DNA of 64,000 nt from Pseudonocardia phyllosphaerae (lineage in GTDB: Bacteria; Actinomycetota; Actinomycetes; Mycobacteriales; Pseudonocardiaceae), in NCBI RefSeq assembly GCF_046546475.1, contig NZ_JBKGXS010000014.1, forward strand, positions 1 to 64,000, given 5' to 3'. Shown here piece after piece: positions 40,592-49,221 of this stretch. The position numbers and the translations under genes are program-made. A model generated the notes under the pieces. That model was not told the origin of the DNA. It was given only the letters and a program-made list of their open reading frames with translations, and ran no database searches. Position 1 is the first letter of the stretch. Each line of letters starts with the position of its first letter.

Positions 40592-41551
40592 TCAGCCCAG
40601 CAGCTCGCGGCCCGACCCGTACCGGTGCAGCACCTGCACGTCGTTGGTGCCGTCGCGCAGCGAGTTCTCCGACATGTACTCCAGCAACGTGTCGGCGAAG
40701 GCGATCACCGCCGGCGTCGGCGCGATGTCCGCACGGCGGGCCACGGCGACCGTGCGGTGCAGGGCCGGGGTGAGCACCGTCCGCCGCAGCCGCGGCCGCC
40801 CGGCGAACACCAGGTCGGGCACCACGGCCACCCCGGTTCCCGCCTCGACCATGCGCAACACCGCGTCCATCTGCCCGCCCTCGACGGCGATCCGCGGCGT
40901 CACACCGGCCACCGCGTAGGCCCGCAGGGTGACCTCGCGCAGGTCGTAGCCCTTCCGCAGCATGATCAGGTCGTGCTTGGCCAGCTCGGCGACGGTGATC
41001 TGGCCACGTGCAGTCAGTGGGCGCCGGGCACGCGGGGAGGCCACCGAGAGTCGTTCACGCAGAAGGGGAGCGGTGTGCAGAGCCGAGTCGATGCCGTCCG
41101 GCGGGACGACGACCAGCGCCACGTCGAGCTCGTTGCGGACCAGCAGCGAGATCAGCGGCTGGGCGCCGTCCTCGGCCAGCTCGACGTCGATCTCCGGGTG
41201 GCGGGTGTGGAACACCCGCAGCACGTCGGCCAGCACGCCGATGCACAGCGACGGCGTCGCCCCGATCCGGACGCGCCCGCTGCGGAGCCCGACGAGCTCG
41301 GCCACGGTCGTCCGCACCATGTCGGAGTCGGCCAGCATCCGGCTCGCCAGCGGCAGCACCGCCTCGCCGGCCGGGGTCAGCGTCACGACCGTGCCGCGGT
41401 TCAGCAGCGGGGCGCCCAGCTCCTCCTCCAGTGCCCGCAGGGCCCGGCTCAGGGTCGGCTGAGCGACCCCTGCCTGATCCGCCGCACGAGTGAAGCTGCG
41501 CACATTCGCCACGGTGACGAAGTACATGAGCTGCTGAAGAGTCACCGGCAT
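40592..41551 (-). CDS. LysR-family transcriptional regulator
   Basis: A 319-residue regulator with an N-terminal winged helix (LQQLMYFVTVANVRSFTRAADQAGVAQPTLSRALRALEEELGAPLLNR) and a type-2 periplasmic-binding-like sensing domain from about residue 90. It is divergent from sdhCAB across 82 bp. Its start codon lies in a perfect palindrome (41549-41565), the usual arrangement for an autoregulated LysR protein. Control of the succinate dehydrogenase operon is a fair inference; the effector is unknown. Confidence 0.88.
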   Translation of the reverse strand: MPVTLQQLMYFVTVANVRSFTRAADQAGVAQPTLSRALRALEEELGAPLLNRGTVVTLTPAGEAVLPLASRMLADSDMVRTTVAELVGLRSGRVRIGATPSLCIGVLADVLRVFHTRHPEIDVELAEDGAQPLISLLVRNELDVALVVVPPDGIDSALHTAPLLRERLSVASPRARRPLTARGQITVAELAKHDLIMLRKGYDLREVTLRAYAVAGVTPRIAVEGGQMDAVLRMVEAGTGVAVVPDLVFAGRPRLRRTVLTPALHRTVAVARRADIAPTPAVIAFADTLLEYMSENSLRDGTNDVQVLHRYGSGRELLG

Positions 41552-41616
41552 AGCCTACGGCTATGGGTCGTGGCACTGCGATGCATTGGACGGCAGGTGC
41601 CATCGGTATGTCCAAT
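41549..41616. promoter_or_regulatory. Candidate LysR operator and sdhC upstream inverted repeat
   Basis: CATAGCC-TAC-GGCTATG (41549-41565) is a perfect dyad containing T-N11-A and covering the LysR start. A second dyad, ATTGGAC (41585-41591) with GTCCAAT (41610-41616), ends 17 nt before the sdhC ATG. No strong -10 is obvious for sdhC. Confidence 0.5.
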
Positions 41617-41633
41617 CGTCTGTCGTGGTCACC

Positions 41634-42356
41634 ATGTCCGACAAGTCCCGGGCAGGCAGCGCAGCCGCGACTGCACGCAAGCCCCGGAAGAGGCGCACAC
41701 CGAGCGCCCTGCTGAAGTTCGTGATGGCGCTGAGCGGGGTCCTGCTCCTGCTCTACGTCGTCCTCCACATGATCGGCAACCTGAAGATCTTCCTGGGTGG
41801 CCAGGCGATCGACGAGTACGCCGCGTACCTGCGCATGCTCCTCGAGCCGCTGGTGCCCTACGGCGGCGTGTTGTGGATCGTCCGCATCGTCCTGCTGGTG
41901 TCGGTGATCGCCCACATCTGGGCGGCGACCGTGCTCACCCTGCGGGCCCGAAAGGCGCGGCCGATCAAGTACGCAGGCGGCTCGCACCAGGTGAAGGGCA
42001 GCTACGCGGCCCGCACCATGCGGTGGGGCGGCGTGATCATCGCGCTGTTCGTGGTCTACCACCTGATGGACCTCACCGCGGGCTGGCTGAACCCGAACGG
42101 CGTCCACCTCGCCGTCAACGACAACGTGCACGCGGACTTCGCGCCCGGCCGCTGGTACGTGACCCTGTTCTACGTGATCGCCGTCGTCGCGCTGGGCTTC
42201 CACGTGCGCCACGGCATCTTCTCCGGAATGCAGACTCTCGGCTGGTCGAACAACAACCGGGAGCGGACCATCAAGGCAGTGGCCACCGTCGTCGCCGTCG
42301 TCCTGACGCTCGGCTTCGTCTCCGTGCCCCTCGCCGTCACGTTCGGAGTGGTCTGA
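41634..42356 (+). CDS. sdhC: Succinate dehydrogenase membrane cytochrome b subunit (SdhC, b558-type)
   Basis: Single membrane anchor that carries electrons to menaquinone. The 240-residue protein has a basic N-terminus (KPRKRRTPSALLKFVMALSG) and five membrane segments. Histidines lie in VVLHMIGNLKIF, VIAHIWAA, VVYHLMDL and GFHVRHG, consistent with haem b ligation as in the Bacillus-type cytochrome b558 family. The closest known arrangement is mycobacterial Sdh1 (Rv0249c-Rv0247c). ATG 41634 is chosen because it precedes the conserved basic N-terminus; no strong ribosome-binding site is seen. Confidence 0.9.
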   Translation: MSDKSRAGSAAATARKPRKRRTPSALLKFVMALSGVLLLLYVVLHMIGNLKIFLGGQAIDEYAAYLRMLLEPLVPYGGVLWIVRIVLLVSVIAHIWAATVLTLRARKARPIKYAGGSHQVKGSYAARTMRWGGVIIALFVVYHLMDLTAGWLNPNGVHLAVNDNVHADFAPGRWYVTLFYVIAVVALGFHVRHGIFSGMQTLGWSNNNRERTIKAVATVVAVVLTLGFVSVPLAVTFGVV

Positions 42357-42359
42357 TCC

Positions 42360-44327
42360 ATGACTGACGCCTCGTCCCACCACGTCACCTACAGCGACTA
42401 CGCGACCGGCGAGCCGGTCGTCGACCGCGCCGCTCCCGAAGGTCCGATCGAGGACCGCTGGGAGAAGCGCAGGTTCAGCGTCAAGCTGGTCAACCCGGCC
42501 AACAAGCGGTCCAAGAAGGTCATCGTCGTCGGCTCCGGCCTGGCAGGCGGTGCCGCCTCGGCCACGCTCGGCGAGGCCGGCTACCAGGTCAAGACGTTCT
42601 GCTACCAGGACAGCCCCCGCCGCGCGCACTCGATCGCGGCCCAGGGCGGCATCAACGCGGCGAAGAACTACCGCAACGACGGCGACAGCGTCTACCGGCT
42701 GTTCTACGACACCGTGAAGGGTGGCGACTTCCGCGCCCGCGAGTCGAACGTGCACCGCCTGGCGGAGATCAGCCGCCAGATCATCGACCAGTGCGTCGCG
42801 CAGGGCGTCCCGTTCGCCCGCGACTACGGCGGCCTGCTCGACACCCGATCGTTCGGCGGCGTGCAGGTCTCCCGCACCTTCTACGCCCGCGGCCAGACGG
42901 GCCAGCAGCTGCTGCTCGGCGCGTACCAGGCCCTGGAGCGCCAGGTGCAGGCCGGCACCGTCGAGATGTTCACCCGGCACGAGATGCTCGAGCTGATCAT
43001 GGTCGAGGGCCGGGCCCGCGGCATCGTCGCCCGCGACATGGTCACCGGCGAGATCGAGGTGCACACCGCCGACGCGGTCGTGCTCTGCTCCGGTGGCTAC
43101 GGCAACGTCTTCTACCTGTCGACGAACGCCAAGGGCTGCAACGTCACCGCCTCCTGGCGTGCGCACCGCAAGGGCGCGCTGTTCGCCAACCCGTGCTTCA
43201 CCCAGATCCACCCGACCTGCATCCCGGTCTCCGGCGACCACCAGTCGAAGCTGACCCTGATGTCGGAGTCGCTGCGCAACGACGGCCGCGTCTGGGTCCC
43301 GAAGCGCCTCGGCGACGACCGCGGGCCGAACGAGATCCCGCACGATGAACGCGACTACTTCCTCGAGCGGAAGTACCCGGCGTTCGGCAACCTGGTGCCC
43401 CGCGACATCGCCTCGCGTGCGGCCAAGGAGGTCTGCGACGAGAAGCGCGGCGTCGGCCCCGGCGGGCTCGGCGTCTACCTGGACTTCGACGACGCCATCC
43501 AGCGGCTCGGCCGCAAGGCCGTCGAGGCCAAGTACGGCAACCTCTTCGAGATGTACGAGCGGATCACGGGCGAGAACCCGTACGAGGTCCCGATGCGGAT
43601 CTACCCCGCCGTGCACTACACGATGGGTGGCCTCTGGGTCGACTACGACCTGCAGTCCACGATCCCGGGGCTCTACGTCGGCGGCGAGGCCAACTTCTCC
43701 GACCACGGCGCGAACCGGCTCGGCGCCTCGGCGCTGATGCAGGGTCTGGCGGACGGCTACTTCGTCCTCCCGGTGACCATCGGCGACTACATCGCCAAGC
43801 ACAACCTGGACCCGGTGCCCGACGACGCCCCGGAGATCCAGGAGGCCGTGCAGTCGGTGACCGACCGGATCGACCAGCTGCTGTCGATCAACGGCAACCG
43901 CACGGTGGACTCGTTCCACCGTGAGCTCGGCCAGATCATGTGGGACTACTGCGGCATGGAGCGGACCGAGGACGGCCTGCGCAAGGCGCTGGACCGCATC
44001 CCGGAGCTGCGCCGCGAGTTCTGGAACAACGTCAAGGTGCCGGGTACCGGTGCGGAGCTCAACCAGAGCCTGGAGAAGGCCGGCCGCGTCGCCGACTTCC
44101 TCGAGCTCGGGGAGCTCATGTGTCTCGACGCGCTGGTGCGTCGCGAGTCCTGCGGTGGGCACTTCCGGGCGGAGAGCCAGACCGAGGACGGCGAGGCGAT
44201 GCGCGACGACGAGAACTTCTCCTTCACCTCGGCCTGGGAGTACACCGGCCGCGGGCAGGCACCCGTCCTGCACCAGGAGGAGCTCGTCTTCGACTACGTG
44301 CACCCGACCCAGCGCAGCTACAAGTAA
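42360..44327 (+). CDS. sdhA: Succinate dehydrogenase flavoprotein subunit
   Basis: Oxidises succinate to fumarate with covalently bound FAD. The 655-residue protein has the dinucleotide-binding loop VVGSGLAGGAASATL, the FAD-attachment region RRAHSIAAQGGINAAKNYRNDGDS with its histidine, and YTMGGLWVDYD and GGEANFSDHGANRLGASALMQGLADG in the capping and FAD domains. Length and sequence fit the Bacillus/mycobacterial Sdh1 class. It starts 3 nt after the sdhC stop and is followed by sdhB, so the operon order is sdhCAB. Confidence 0.95.
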   Translation: MTDASSHHVTYSDYATGEPVVDRAAPEGPIEDRWEKRRFSVKLVNPANKRSKKVIVVGSGLAGGAASATLGEAGYQVKTFCYQDSPRRAHSIAAQGGINAAKNYRNDGDSVYRLFYDTVKGGDFRARESNVHRLAEISRQIIDQCVAQGVPFARDYGGLLDTRSFGGVQVSRTFYARGQTGQQLLLGAYQALERQVQAGTVEMFTRHEMLELIMVEGRARGIVARDMVTGEIEVHTADAVVLCSGGYGNVFYLSTNAKGCNVTASWRAHRKGALFANPCFTQIHPTCIPVSGDHQSKLTLMSESLRNDGRVWVPKRLGDDRGPNEIPHDERDYFLERKYPAFGNLVPRDIASRAAKEVCDEKRGVGPGGLGVYLDFDDAIQRLGRKAVEAKYGNLFEMYERITGENPYEVPMRIYPAVHYTMGGLWVDYDLQSTIPGLYVGGEANFSDHGANRLGASALMQGLADGYFVLPVTIGDYIAKHNLDPVPDDAPEIQEAVQSVTDRIDQLLSINGNRTVDSFHRELGQIMWDYCGMERTEDGLRKALDRIPELRREFWNNVKVPGTGAELNQSLEKAGRVADFLELGELMCLDALVRRESCGGHFRAESQTEDGEAMRDDENFSFTSAWEYTGRGQAPVLHQEELVFDYVHPTQRSYK

Positions 44328-44337
44328 GGCGAGCGAC

Positions 44338-45093
44338 GTGAAACTGAACCTGAAGGTCTGGCGCCAGGCGGAGTACAACGACAAGGGCCGTCTGGTCGAC
44401 TACGAGGTCGAGGCCGACGAGGACATGTCGTTCCTCGAGATGATCGACGTCCTCAACGAGAAGCTGATTCTCTCCGGGGACGAGCCGGTCGCGTTCGACC
44501 ACGACTGCCGCGAGGGCATCTGCGGCGCCTGCAGCATGGTCATCAACGGCCAGCCGCACGGCCCGCAGCGCGCCACCACCACCTGCCAGCTGCACATGCG
44601 GCACTACAACGACGGCGACACGATCACCGTCGAGCCGTTCCGGTCGGGCTCGTTCCCGGTCATCAAGGACCTGATCGTCGACCGCTCCGCGTTCGACAAG
44701 ATCATCCAGGCCGGTGGCTACATCTCGGTCAACACCGGGTCCGCCCCGGAGGCCAACGCCAACGCGGTGCCGAAGAAGCACGCCGACCGCTCGTTCGCCG
44801 CCGCGAACTGCATCGGTTGCGGCGCCTGCGTGGCGGCCTGCCCGAACGGGTCGGCGTCGTTGTTCCTCGGCGCGAAGCTGACCCACCTCGGCGAGATGCC
44901 GCAGGGGCAGCCCGAGCGCTGGGACCGCGTGGTCAACATGATCGACACGCACGAGGACGCCGGCTTCGGCGGCTGCACCAACACCGGTGCCTGCGCGACC
45001 GCGTGCCCGAAGGAGATCCCGCTCGACGTGATCTCCCAGCTCAACAAGGACTACCTCAAGGCCAGCGTCGGCGGCCGGAAGAAGAACGGCTGA
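44338..45093 (+). CDS. sdhB: Succinate dehydrogenase iron-sulfur subunit
   Basis: Carries electrons from the flavin to the membrane subunit through three clusters. The 251-residue protein has the 2Fe-2S motif CREGICGACSMVINGQ with a later cysteine in TTTCQLH, the 4Fe-4S motif CIGCGACVAACP, and the 3Fe-4S region CTNTGACATACP. GTG 44338 has AAGGCGAG just upstream. It is the last gene of the operon and ends before a strong bidirectional hairpin. Confidence 0.95.
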   Translation: MKLNLKVWRQAEYNDKGRLVDYEVEADEDMSFLEMIDVLNEKLILSGDEPVAFDHDCREGICGACSMVINGQPHGPQRATTTCQLHMRHYNDGDTITVEPFRSGSFPVIKDLIVDRSAFDKIIQAGGYISVNTGSAPEANANAVPKKHADRSFAAANCIGCGACVAACPNGSASLFLGAKLTHLGEMPQGQPERWDRVVNMIDTHEDAGFGGCTNTGACATACPKEIPLDVISQLNKDYLKASVGGRKKNG

Positions 45094-45111
45094 GCTGCGC
45101 GTTCGTCCACC

Positions 45112-45146
45112 ACGGCCCGGTTCCCGCTTCGGCGGGGCCGGGCCGT
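45112..45146. terminator. Bidirectional hairpin behind sdhCAB
   Basis: ACGGCCCGG-TT-CCCGC pairs with GCGGG-G-CCGGGCCGT across a TTCG tetraloop (45128-45131). It lies 18 nt after the sdhB stop and before the stop of the convergent small gene. Confidence 0.8.
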
Positions 45147-45176
45147 CGTGCTGTGCGGGGGTCGTGCCGTACGGGG

Positions 45177-45536
45177 TCAGCGCCCCATCTGCCGGCGGAT
45201 CTCCGCGAGCCGATCGGTGCCCTTGCGCTCCCGCTCGGCGTAGGCGTCCTCCGCGTCGCGGGCCTTCGCGTCCCCGCCGGCCAGCTCCTCGGCCGCCGAG
45301 GCCGTCGCCGCGCGGCCCTCGATGCGGTCGCGGACGTAGTCGAACGTGGGGACGCCGGCGTCGGTGTAGTCCGTCTGCGGCGACGCCGTCGGGCGGACGG
45401 GGGAGACGGTCCCGGGACTGGTGGGGACGTCGGCGCGCGGGACGTCGTCGACCAGCTCGGCGTCGAGGACGGGATCGCCCGGTTCCTGCCGCGAGGGGTC
45501 CTGCGGTACCGGGTCTGGGCGTGTCGGGTCGCTCAT
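45177..45536 (-). CDS. Hypothetical disordered protein
   Basis: A 119-residue protein that I do not recognise. Residues 1-60 are rich in P, D, V and T (MSDPTRPDPVPQDPSRQEPGDPVLDAELVDDVPR). The C-terminal half contains FDYVRDRIEGRAATASAAEELAGG and a highly charged helix (AEDAYAERERKGTDRLAEIRRQMGR). GAGGAG precedes ATG 45536. It is convergent with sdhB and has the hairpin-repeat region directly upstream. Confidence 0.6.
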   Translation of the reverse strand: MSDPTRPDPVPQDPSRQEPGDPVLDAELVDDVPRADVPTSPGTVSPVRPTASPQTDYTDAGVPTFDYVRDRIEGRAATASAAEELAGGDAKARDAEDAYAERERKGTDRLAEIRRQMGR

Positions 45537-45649
45537 GGCGGCGTCTCCTCGGGCGGCGGTGGCTGCTACATCCGACGGTACCGACGCCCGCGCCTCGACG
45601 ACGGTTCCGCGCGGCCGGGAGACGCGCTCGGGAGATCCGGCTCCGCGCG

Positions 45650-45830
45650 CCCCGAGGGGCACCCTCGCCACCACCGGCGGGAACGAGGGTGCCCCTCGGG
45701 GCACGTGGCGGCCACCGGCGGGAACGAGGGTGCCTCTCGGGGCACGTGGCGGCGCCCGGCCGGAAACGAGGGTGCCCCTCGGGGCACGGGAACGCCCGGT
45801 CGGGGCGAGGGTGTCCCTCGGTGCATTGCG
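45650..45830. repeat. About four 41-bp tandem repeats, each with a CTCG-loop hairpin, plus one inverted copy
   Basis: The core GAGGGTGCCCCTCGGGGCAC begins at 45685, 45726 (one C-to-T change), 45768 and 45807 (degenerate), periods 41, 42 and 39. An inverted copy (GCCCCGAGGGGCACCCTCG) is at 45650-45668. Each core folds as GTGCCC-CTCG-GGGCAC. A last degenerate copy is near 45866-45880. The array fills the 374-bp gap between divergent genes at 45536 and 45911; no gene is seen in it. Confidence 0.85.
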
Positions 45831-45910
45831 CGGCGCGACGAGAGCCACAGGGCGCGCGGCGCGACGTGGGTGCCCCGAGCGCCGGCCGTACGACGCGCCA
45901 GACTGTCGCC

Positions 45911-46240
45911 GTGACGCGGGTCCGGGAGCTGGTCGTGGTGCACGACGCCGCGTGCGTGCGCTGCGCCCGCATCGCCCGCGAGCTGCCCGAGGTCGTGACC
46001 GTCCGGGTGCGGGCCCGCTCCTGCCGCGAACCCCGCCTCGCCGAGATCTACCCGAACCTGCCGCGCGCGGTCGGGGAGTGCCGGACCCCGGCGGTCGGCG
46101 TCGTCGGCACCGACGGGCAGGTGCGCTGGTGGACGGGGCTGCGCGCGGTGTTCGGCGTCGCGCCGGTGCTGCGCCCGGGCGCGCTGCCGCGGGCAGCGTC
46201 CCTGCTGCGATCCACCCTGCGACGACCACGGGGGAGATGA
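45911..46240 (+). CDS. Small CxxC thioredoxin-like protein
   Basis: A 109-residue protein beginning VRELVVVHDAACVRCARIARELPEVVTVRVRARSC. The early beta strand followed by C-V-R-C resembles thioredoxin-fold or DCC1-type thiol-disulfide proteins. The C-terminal part (TPAVGVVGTDGQVRWWTGLRAVFGVAPVLRPG) fits the second half of such a fold. No signal peptide is present. It starts at GTG 45911. The substrate is unknown; it lies 49 bp before the peptidase gene on the same strand. Confidence 0.6.
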   Translation: MTRVRELVVVHDAACVRCARIARELPEVVTVRVRARSCREPRLAEIYPNLPRAVGECRTPAVGVVGTDGQVRWWTGLRAVFGVAPVLRPGALPRAASLLRSTLRRPRGR

Positions 46241-46276
46241 CCACGAGGGGTACATCGCCGCGTCACCGATCCCGAC

Positions 46277-46282
46277 TAGCGT
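46277..46282 (+). promoter_or_regulatory. Leaderless-type -10 hexamer of the S9 peptidase
   Basis: TAGCGT ends 7 nt before GTG 46290. This makes 46290 a better start than the in-frame GTG at 46281, which lies inside the hexamer. Confidence 0.6.
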
Positions 46283-46289
46283 GGGCCGC

Positions 46290-48296
46290 GTGAGGATCTC
46301 GGGGTACGGGTCGTGGCCGACACCGGTCACGTCCGAACTGGTGGTGACGGCCGCGGTGCGGCTCGGTGATGTCCGTCCGGACGGCGCGCCGGGCACGAGC
46401 GACACCGGAGTGATCTGGGCGGAGGGACGCGCCGACGAGGGCGGCCGGACCCAGCTGGTCCGCCGCAGCGACGGCGACACGCGCACCGACCTGCTGCCCG
46501 AGGGCGCGAACGCCCGCTCCGCCGTCCACGAGTACGGCGGCGGGGCCTGGTGGCTGCACGAGGGCAGCCCCGGCATCGTGTTCTACGTCGACTGGTCCGA
46601 CCAGCGGATCCGCCGCCTCGACCGGGCCGGCGGCGACCCCGTCGTGCTCACCCCGGAGCCCGTGGTGCCCCGCGGCGACCGCTACGCCGACGGCGACGTC
46701 GCCCCGGACGGCTCCTGGATGGTCGCGATCCGTGAGCACCATCCGGTGGAGGACGCTGCGGCGACCGACGTCGTCAACGAGATCGTCCGGCTCGACGCGC
46801 GCATGCCGTCGCAGCCGGAGGTGCTGGTCAGCGGCCCGGACTTCGTCGCCGCCCCGCGCATCTCGCCGGACGGGGGCACGCTGGCCTGGCTGTCCTGGAA
46901 CCACCCCTCGATGCCGTGGGACGACGTCGAACTCACCGTCCGTGACCTCGACGAGGGGATCGACACCGTCGTCGCCGGCGGCCCGGGGGAGTCGGTCACC
47001 GAGCCGCAATGGCAGGCCGACGGCTCGCTGACGTTCCTGTCCGACCGCACCGGCTGGTGGAACCTCTACCGGTGGATGCCCGGTGAGGACATCGAGGCGC
47101 TGGTCCGGATCGACGCCGAGATCGGCGTCCCCGCCTGGTCGCTGGCCGGCTCCCGCTACGCGGTCCTTGAGGACGGCCGGGTCGTCTTCGCCCGCTCCTC
47201 GCACGGCTTCGACGCGCTGTGCGTGCGCGAGCTGGACGGCACGATCGTCGAGCTGGACACCCCGTTCACGCTGATCGGGTCGGTGCGCGCGGACGGGCCG
47301 AACGCCGTCGTCTGCGTCGCGGGCAGCCCGCTCGCCGAACCGGGCGTGCACCGGGTCGTCCCCGCCCCGGCGAGCGCGGGCGAGCCCGGTGCGGCCGGTG
47401 TGCAGACCCTGCGCGCACCCCGTGACCTGGGGCTGGACCCCGAGTCGATCTCCGTGCCGGAGCCGATCCAGTTCCTCTCCGGCGACGCCGAGGGCGGCCC
47501 GCGCACCGGCTTCGCGCTCTACTACCCGCCCACGGGCCCGTTCCTGCCGCCCGACGGCGACCTGCCCCCGCTGCTCGTGGTGATCCACGGCGGGCCGACG
47601 GGGTCGGCGTCGCCGGTGCTGTCGGTCGGCGTCCAGTACTGGACGAGCCGCGGGTTCGGCGTCGTCGACGTCGACTACGGCGGCTCCGCCGGTTACGGGC
47701 GCGCCTACCGCGAGGAGCTGAAGGGCGCCTGGGGCGTGGTCGACGTCGCCGACTGCCTGGCCGCGGCCCGCACGCTGGCCGAGGGTGGCCGCGTCGACCC
47801 GGCCCGGATGGCGATCCGCGGTGGCTCGGCCGGCGGGTTCACCACGCTGGCCGCGCTCGCCCGGCCGGACACGCCGTTCTCCGCCGGCGCCGACCACTTC
47901 GGCGTCGCGGACCTGGAGGCGCTCGCCGCGGACACGCACAAGTTCGAGTCCCGCTACCTCGACGGCCTCGTCGGGCCGTACCCGGAGGCCGCCGACGTCT
48001 ACGCCGCGCGCTCGCCGCTGACCCACGTCGAGGACTTCTCGACGCCGCTGATCGTGCTGCAGGGCGCCGAGGACGCGATCGTCCCGCCGAACCAGTCCGA
48101 GATGATCGTCGACGCGCTCCGCAAGCGGGGCGTGCCGGTCGCCTACCTGTTGTTCGACGGCGAGCAGCACGGTTTCCGGCGGGCCGAGAACATCCGCCGC
48201 GCGCTCGACGCGGAGCTGGCGTTCTACGGCGAGATCTTCGGGTTCACGCTGCCCCCGGAGGAGGGCATCGCGCCGGTGGAGATCGAGAACCTCTGA
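46290..48296 (+). CDS. S9-family prolyl oligopeptidase-like peptidase
   Basis: Cytosolic serine peptidase that trims oligopeptides. The 668-residue protein has an N-terminal beta-propeller (residues about 1-400, blocks such as ISPDGGTLAWLSWNHPSMPWDDVEL and LTFLSDRTGWWNLYRW) and a C-terminal alpha/beta-hydrolase domain. The oxyanion region is VVIHGGPTGSASP. The catalytic triad is Ser513 in GGSAGG, Asp595 in GAEDAIVPP and His627 in EQHGFR. No signal peptide is seen. It is followed by a hairpin terminator shared with gluD. Confidence 0.9.
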   Translation: MRISGYGSWPTPVTSELVVTAAVRLGDVRPDGAPGTSDTGVIWAEGRADEGGRTQLVRRSDGDTRTDLLPEGANARSAVHEYGGGAWWLHEGSPGIVFYVDWSDQRIRRLDRAGGDPVVLTPEPVVPRGDRYADGDVAPDGSWMVAIREHHPVEDAAATDVVNEIVRLDARMPSQPEVLVSGPDFVAAPRISPDGGTLAWLSWNHPSMPWDDVELTVRDLDEGIDTVVAGGPGESVTEPQWQADGSLTFLSDRTGWWNLYRWMPGEDIEALVRIDAEIGVPAWSLAGSRYAVLEDGRVVFARSSHGFDALCVRELDGTIVELDTPFTLIGSVRADGPNAVVCVAGSPLAEPGVHRVVPAPASAGEPGAAGVQTLRAPRDLGLDPESISVPEPIQFLSGDAEGGPRTGFALYYPPTGPFLPPDGDLPPLLVVIHGGPTGSASPVLSVGVQYWTSRGFGVVDVDYGGSAGYGRAYREELKGAWGVVDVADCLAAARTLAEGGRVDPARMAIRGGSAGGFTTLAALARPDTPFSAGADHFGVADLEALAADTHKFESRYLDGLVGPYPEAADVYAARSPLTHVEDFSTPLIVLQGAEDAIVPPNQSEMIVDALRKRGVPVAYLLFDGEQHGFRRAENIRRALDAELAFYGEIFGFTLPPEEGIAPVEIENL

Positions 48297-48304
48297 TCCG
48301 GAGC

Positions 48305-48325
48305 GCGGGTGGCGGCGCCACCCGC
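48305..48325. terminator. Hairpin between the S9 peptidase and gluD
   Basis: GCGGGTGGC (48305-48313) pairs with GCCACCCGC (48317-48325) across a 3-nt loop. It lies 8 nt after the peptidase stop, in a 61-bp gap between convergent genes. Confidence 0.7.
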
Positions 48326-48357
48326 GCCACCCGCACCACTCGGGGGACCGGGCCCGC

Positions 48358-49221
48358 TCAGGGCACCGGGACCGCGGTGTCCTGATCCGTGCCGGGCTTC
48401 TCCGCCCTCGGACCGCGGTGCAGCCGCCGGTCCACCAGCCGCGAGATCCCGGTGAGGATCAGGCACAGCCCGATGTAGATCACCGCGATGACCATGGCGA
48501 CCGGCAGGATCGGCCCGCCGAGCTGGTTCTGGCTGCCCAGATAACGCGCCTGGTAGAGCAGCTCGGGGTACTGGATGATGAACCCGAGCGCGGTGTCCTT
48601 CAGGATCACGACCAGCTGCGACAGGATCGTCGGCAGCATCGAGCGCAGCGCCTGGGGGAGCAGCACCGTCGTCATCACCTGGGTCTTGCGCAGCCCGAGC
48701 GCGTAGGCGGCCTCGGACTGCCCGCGCGGCACGGCCAGCACACCGGCCCGGAAGACCTCGGCCAGCACCGAGCCGTTGTAGAGCATCAGGCCGATGACCA
48801 CCGACCAGAACGCCGAGATCTCGATGCCGAGGCCGCGGGACACGCCGAAGTACAGGATGAAGATCAGGACCAGCAGCGGGACGGCGCGGAACAGCTCCAC
48901 GACCGCCGACGCCGGGGCGCGCAGCCAGGCATGGTCCGACAGCCGGCCGGCCGCGAACACCGCGCCGAAGGCCAGCGACAGCACCGCGGCGACGGCGAAC
49001 GCACTGATCGTCGCCCACAGCGCGTCGAGCAGCAGGTACTGGATCCGCACGTACTGGATCCACTCCCACATCCGCGGGACGAACTGGCCGGCCTGGGCGA
49101 GCTTCCAGACCACGAATGCGACCGCGGCGACGACCGCGACGGTGCCCACGGCGCCGAGCACCTGGTTGCGCCGCCGTGCGGCCGGACCGGGGATGTCGTA
49201 GAGGACGGTGCCACTGCTCAT
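48358..49221 (-). CDS. gluD: Glutamate ABC transporter permease GluD
   Basis: Second permease of the polar amino acid importer. The 287-residue protein has a basic N-terminus, a first segment (VLGAVGTVAVVAAVAFVVWKLA) and the HisM-type core with ELFRAVPLLVLIFILYFG and the coupling loop AYALGLRKTQVMTTVLLPQALRSMLPT. A hydrophilic tail of about 25 residues ends the protein. Its ATG overlaps the gluC stop by 4 bp. It is the last gene of gluABCD. Confidence 0.9.
   Translation of the reverse strand: MSSGTVLYDIPGPAARRRNQVLGAVGTVAVVAAVAFVVWKLAQAGQFVPRMWEWIQYVRIQYLLLDALWATISAFAVAAVLSLAFGAVFAAGRLSDHAWLRAPASAVVELFRAVPLLVLIFILYFGVSRGLGIEISAFWSVVIGLMLYNGSVLAEVFRAGVLAVPRGQSEAAYALGLRKTQVMTTVLLPQALRSMLPTILSQLVVILKDTALGFIIQYPELLYQARYLGSQNQLGGPILPVAMVIAVIYIGLCLILTGISRLVDRRLHRGPRAEKPGTDQDTAVPVP

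Noticed and set aside
45650..45830. Repeat array considered as a CRISPR
   Set aside because: Copies are adjacent or separated only by degenerate repeat sequence with no unique spacers of even length, one copy is inverted, and no cas genes are present.
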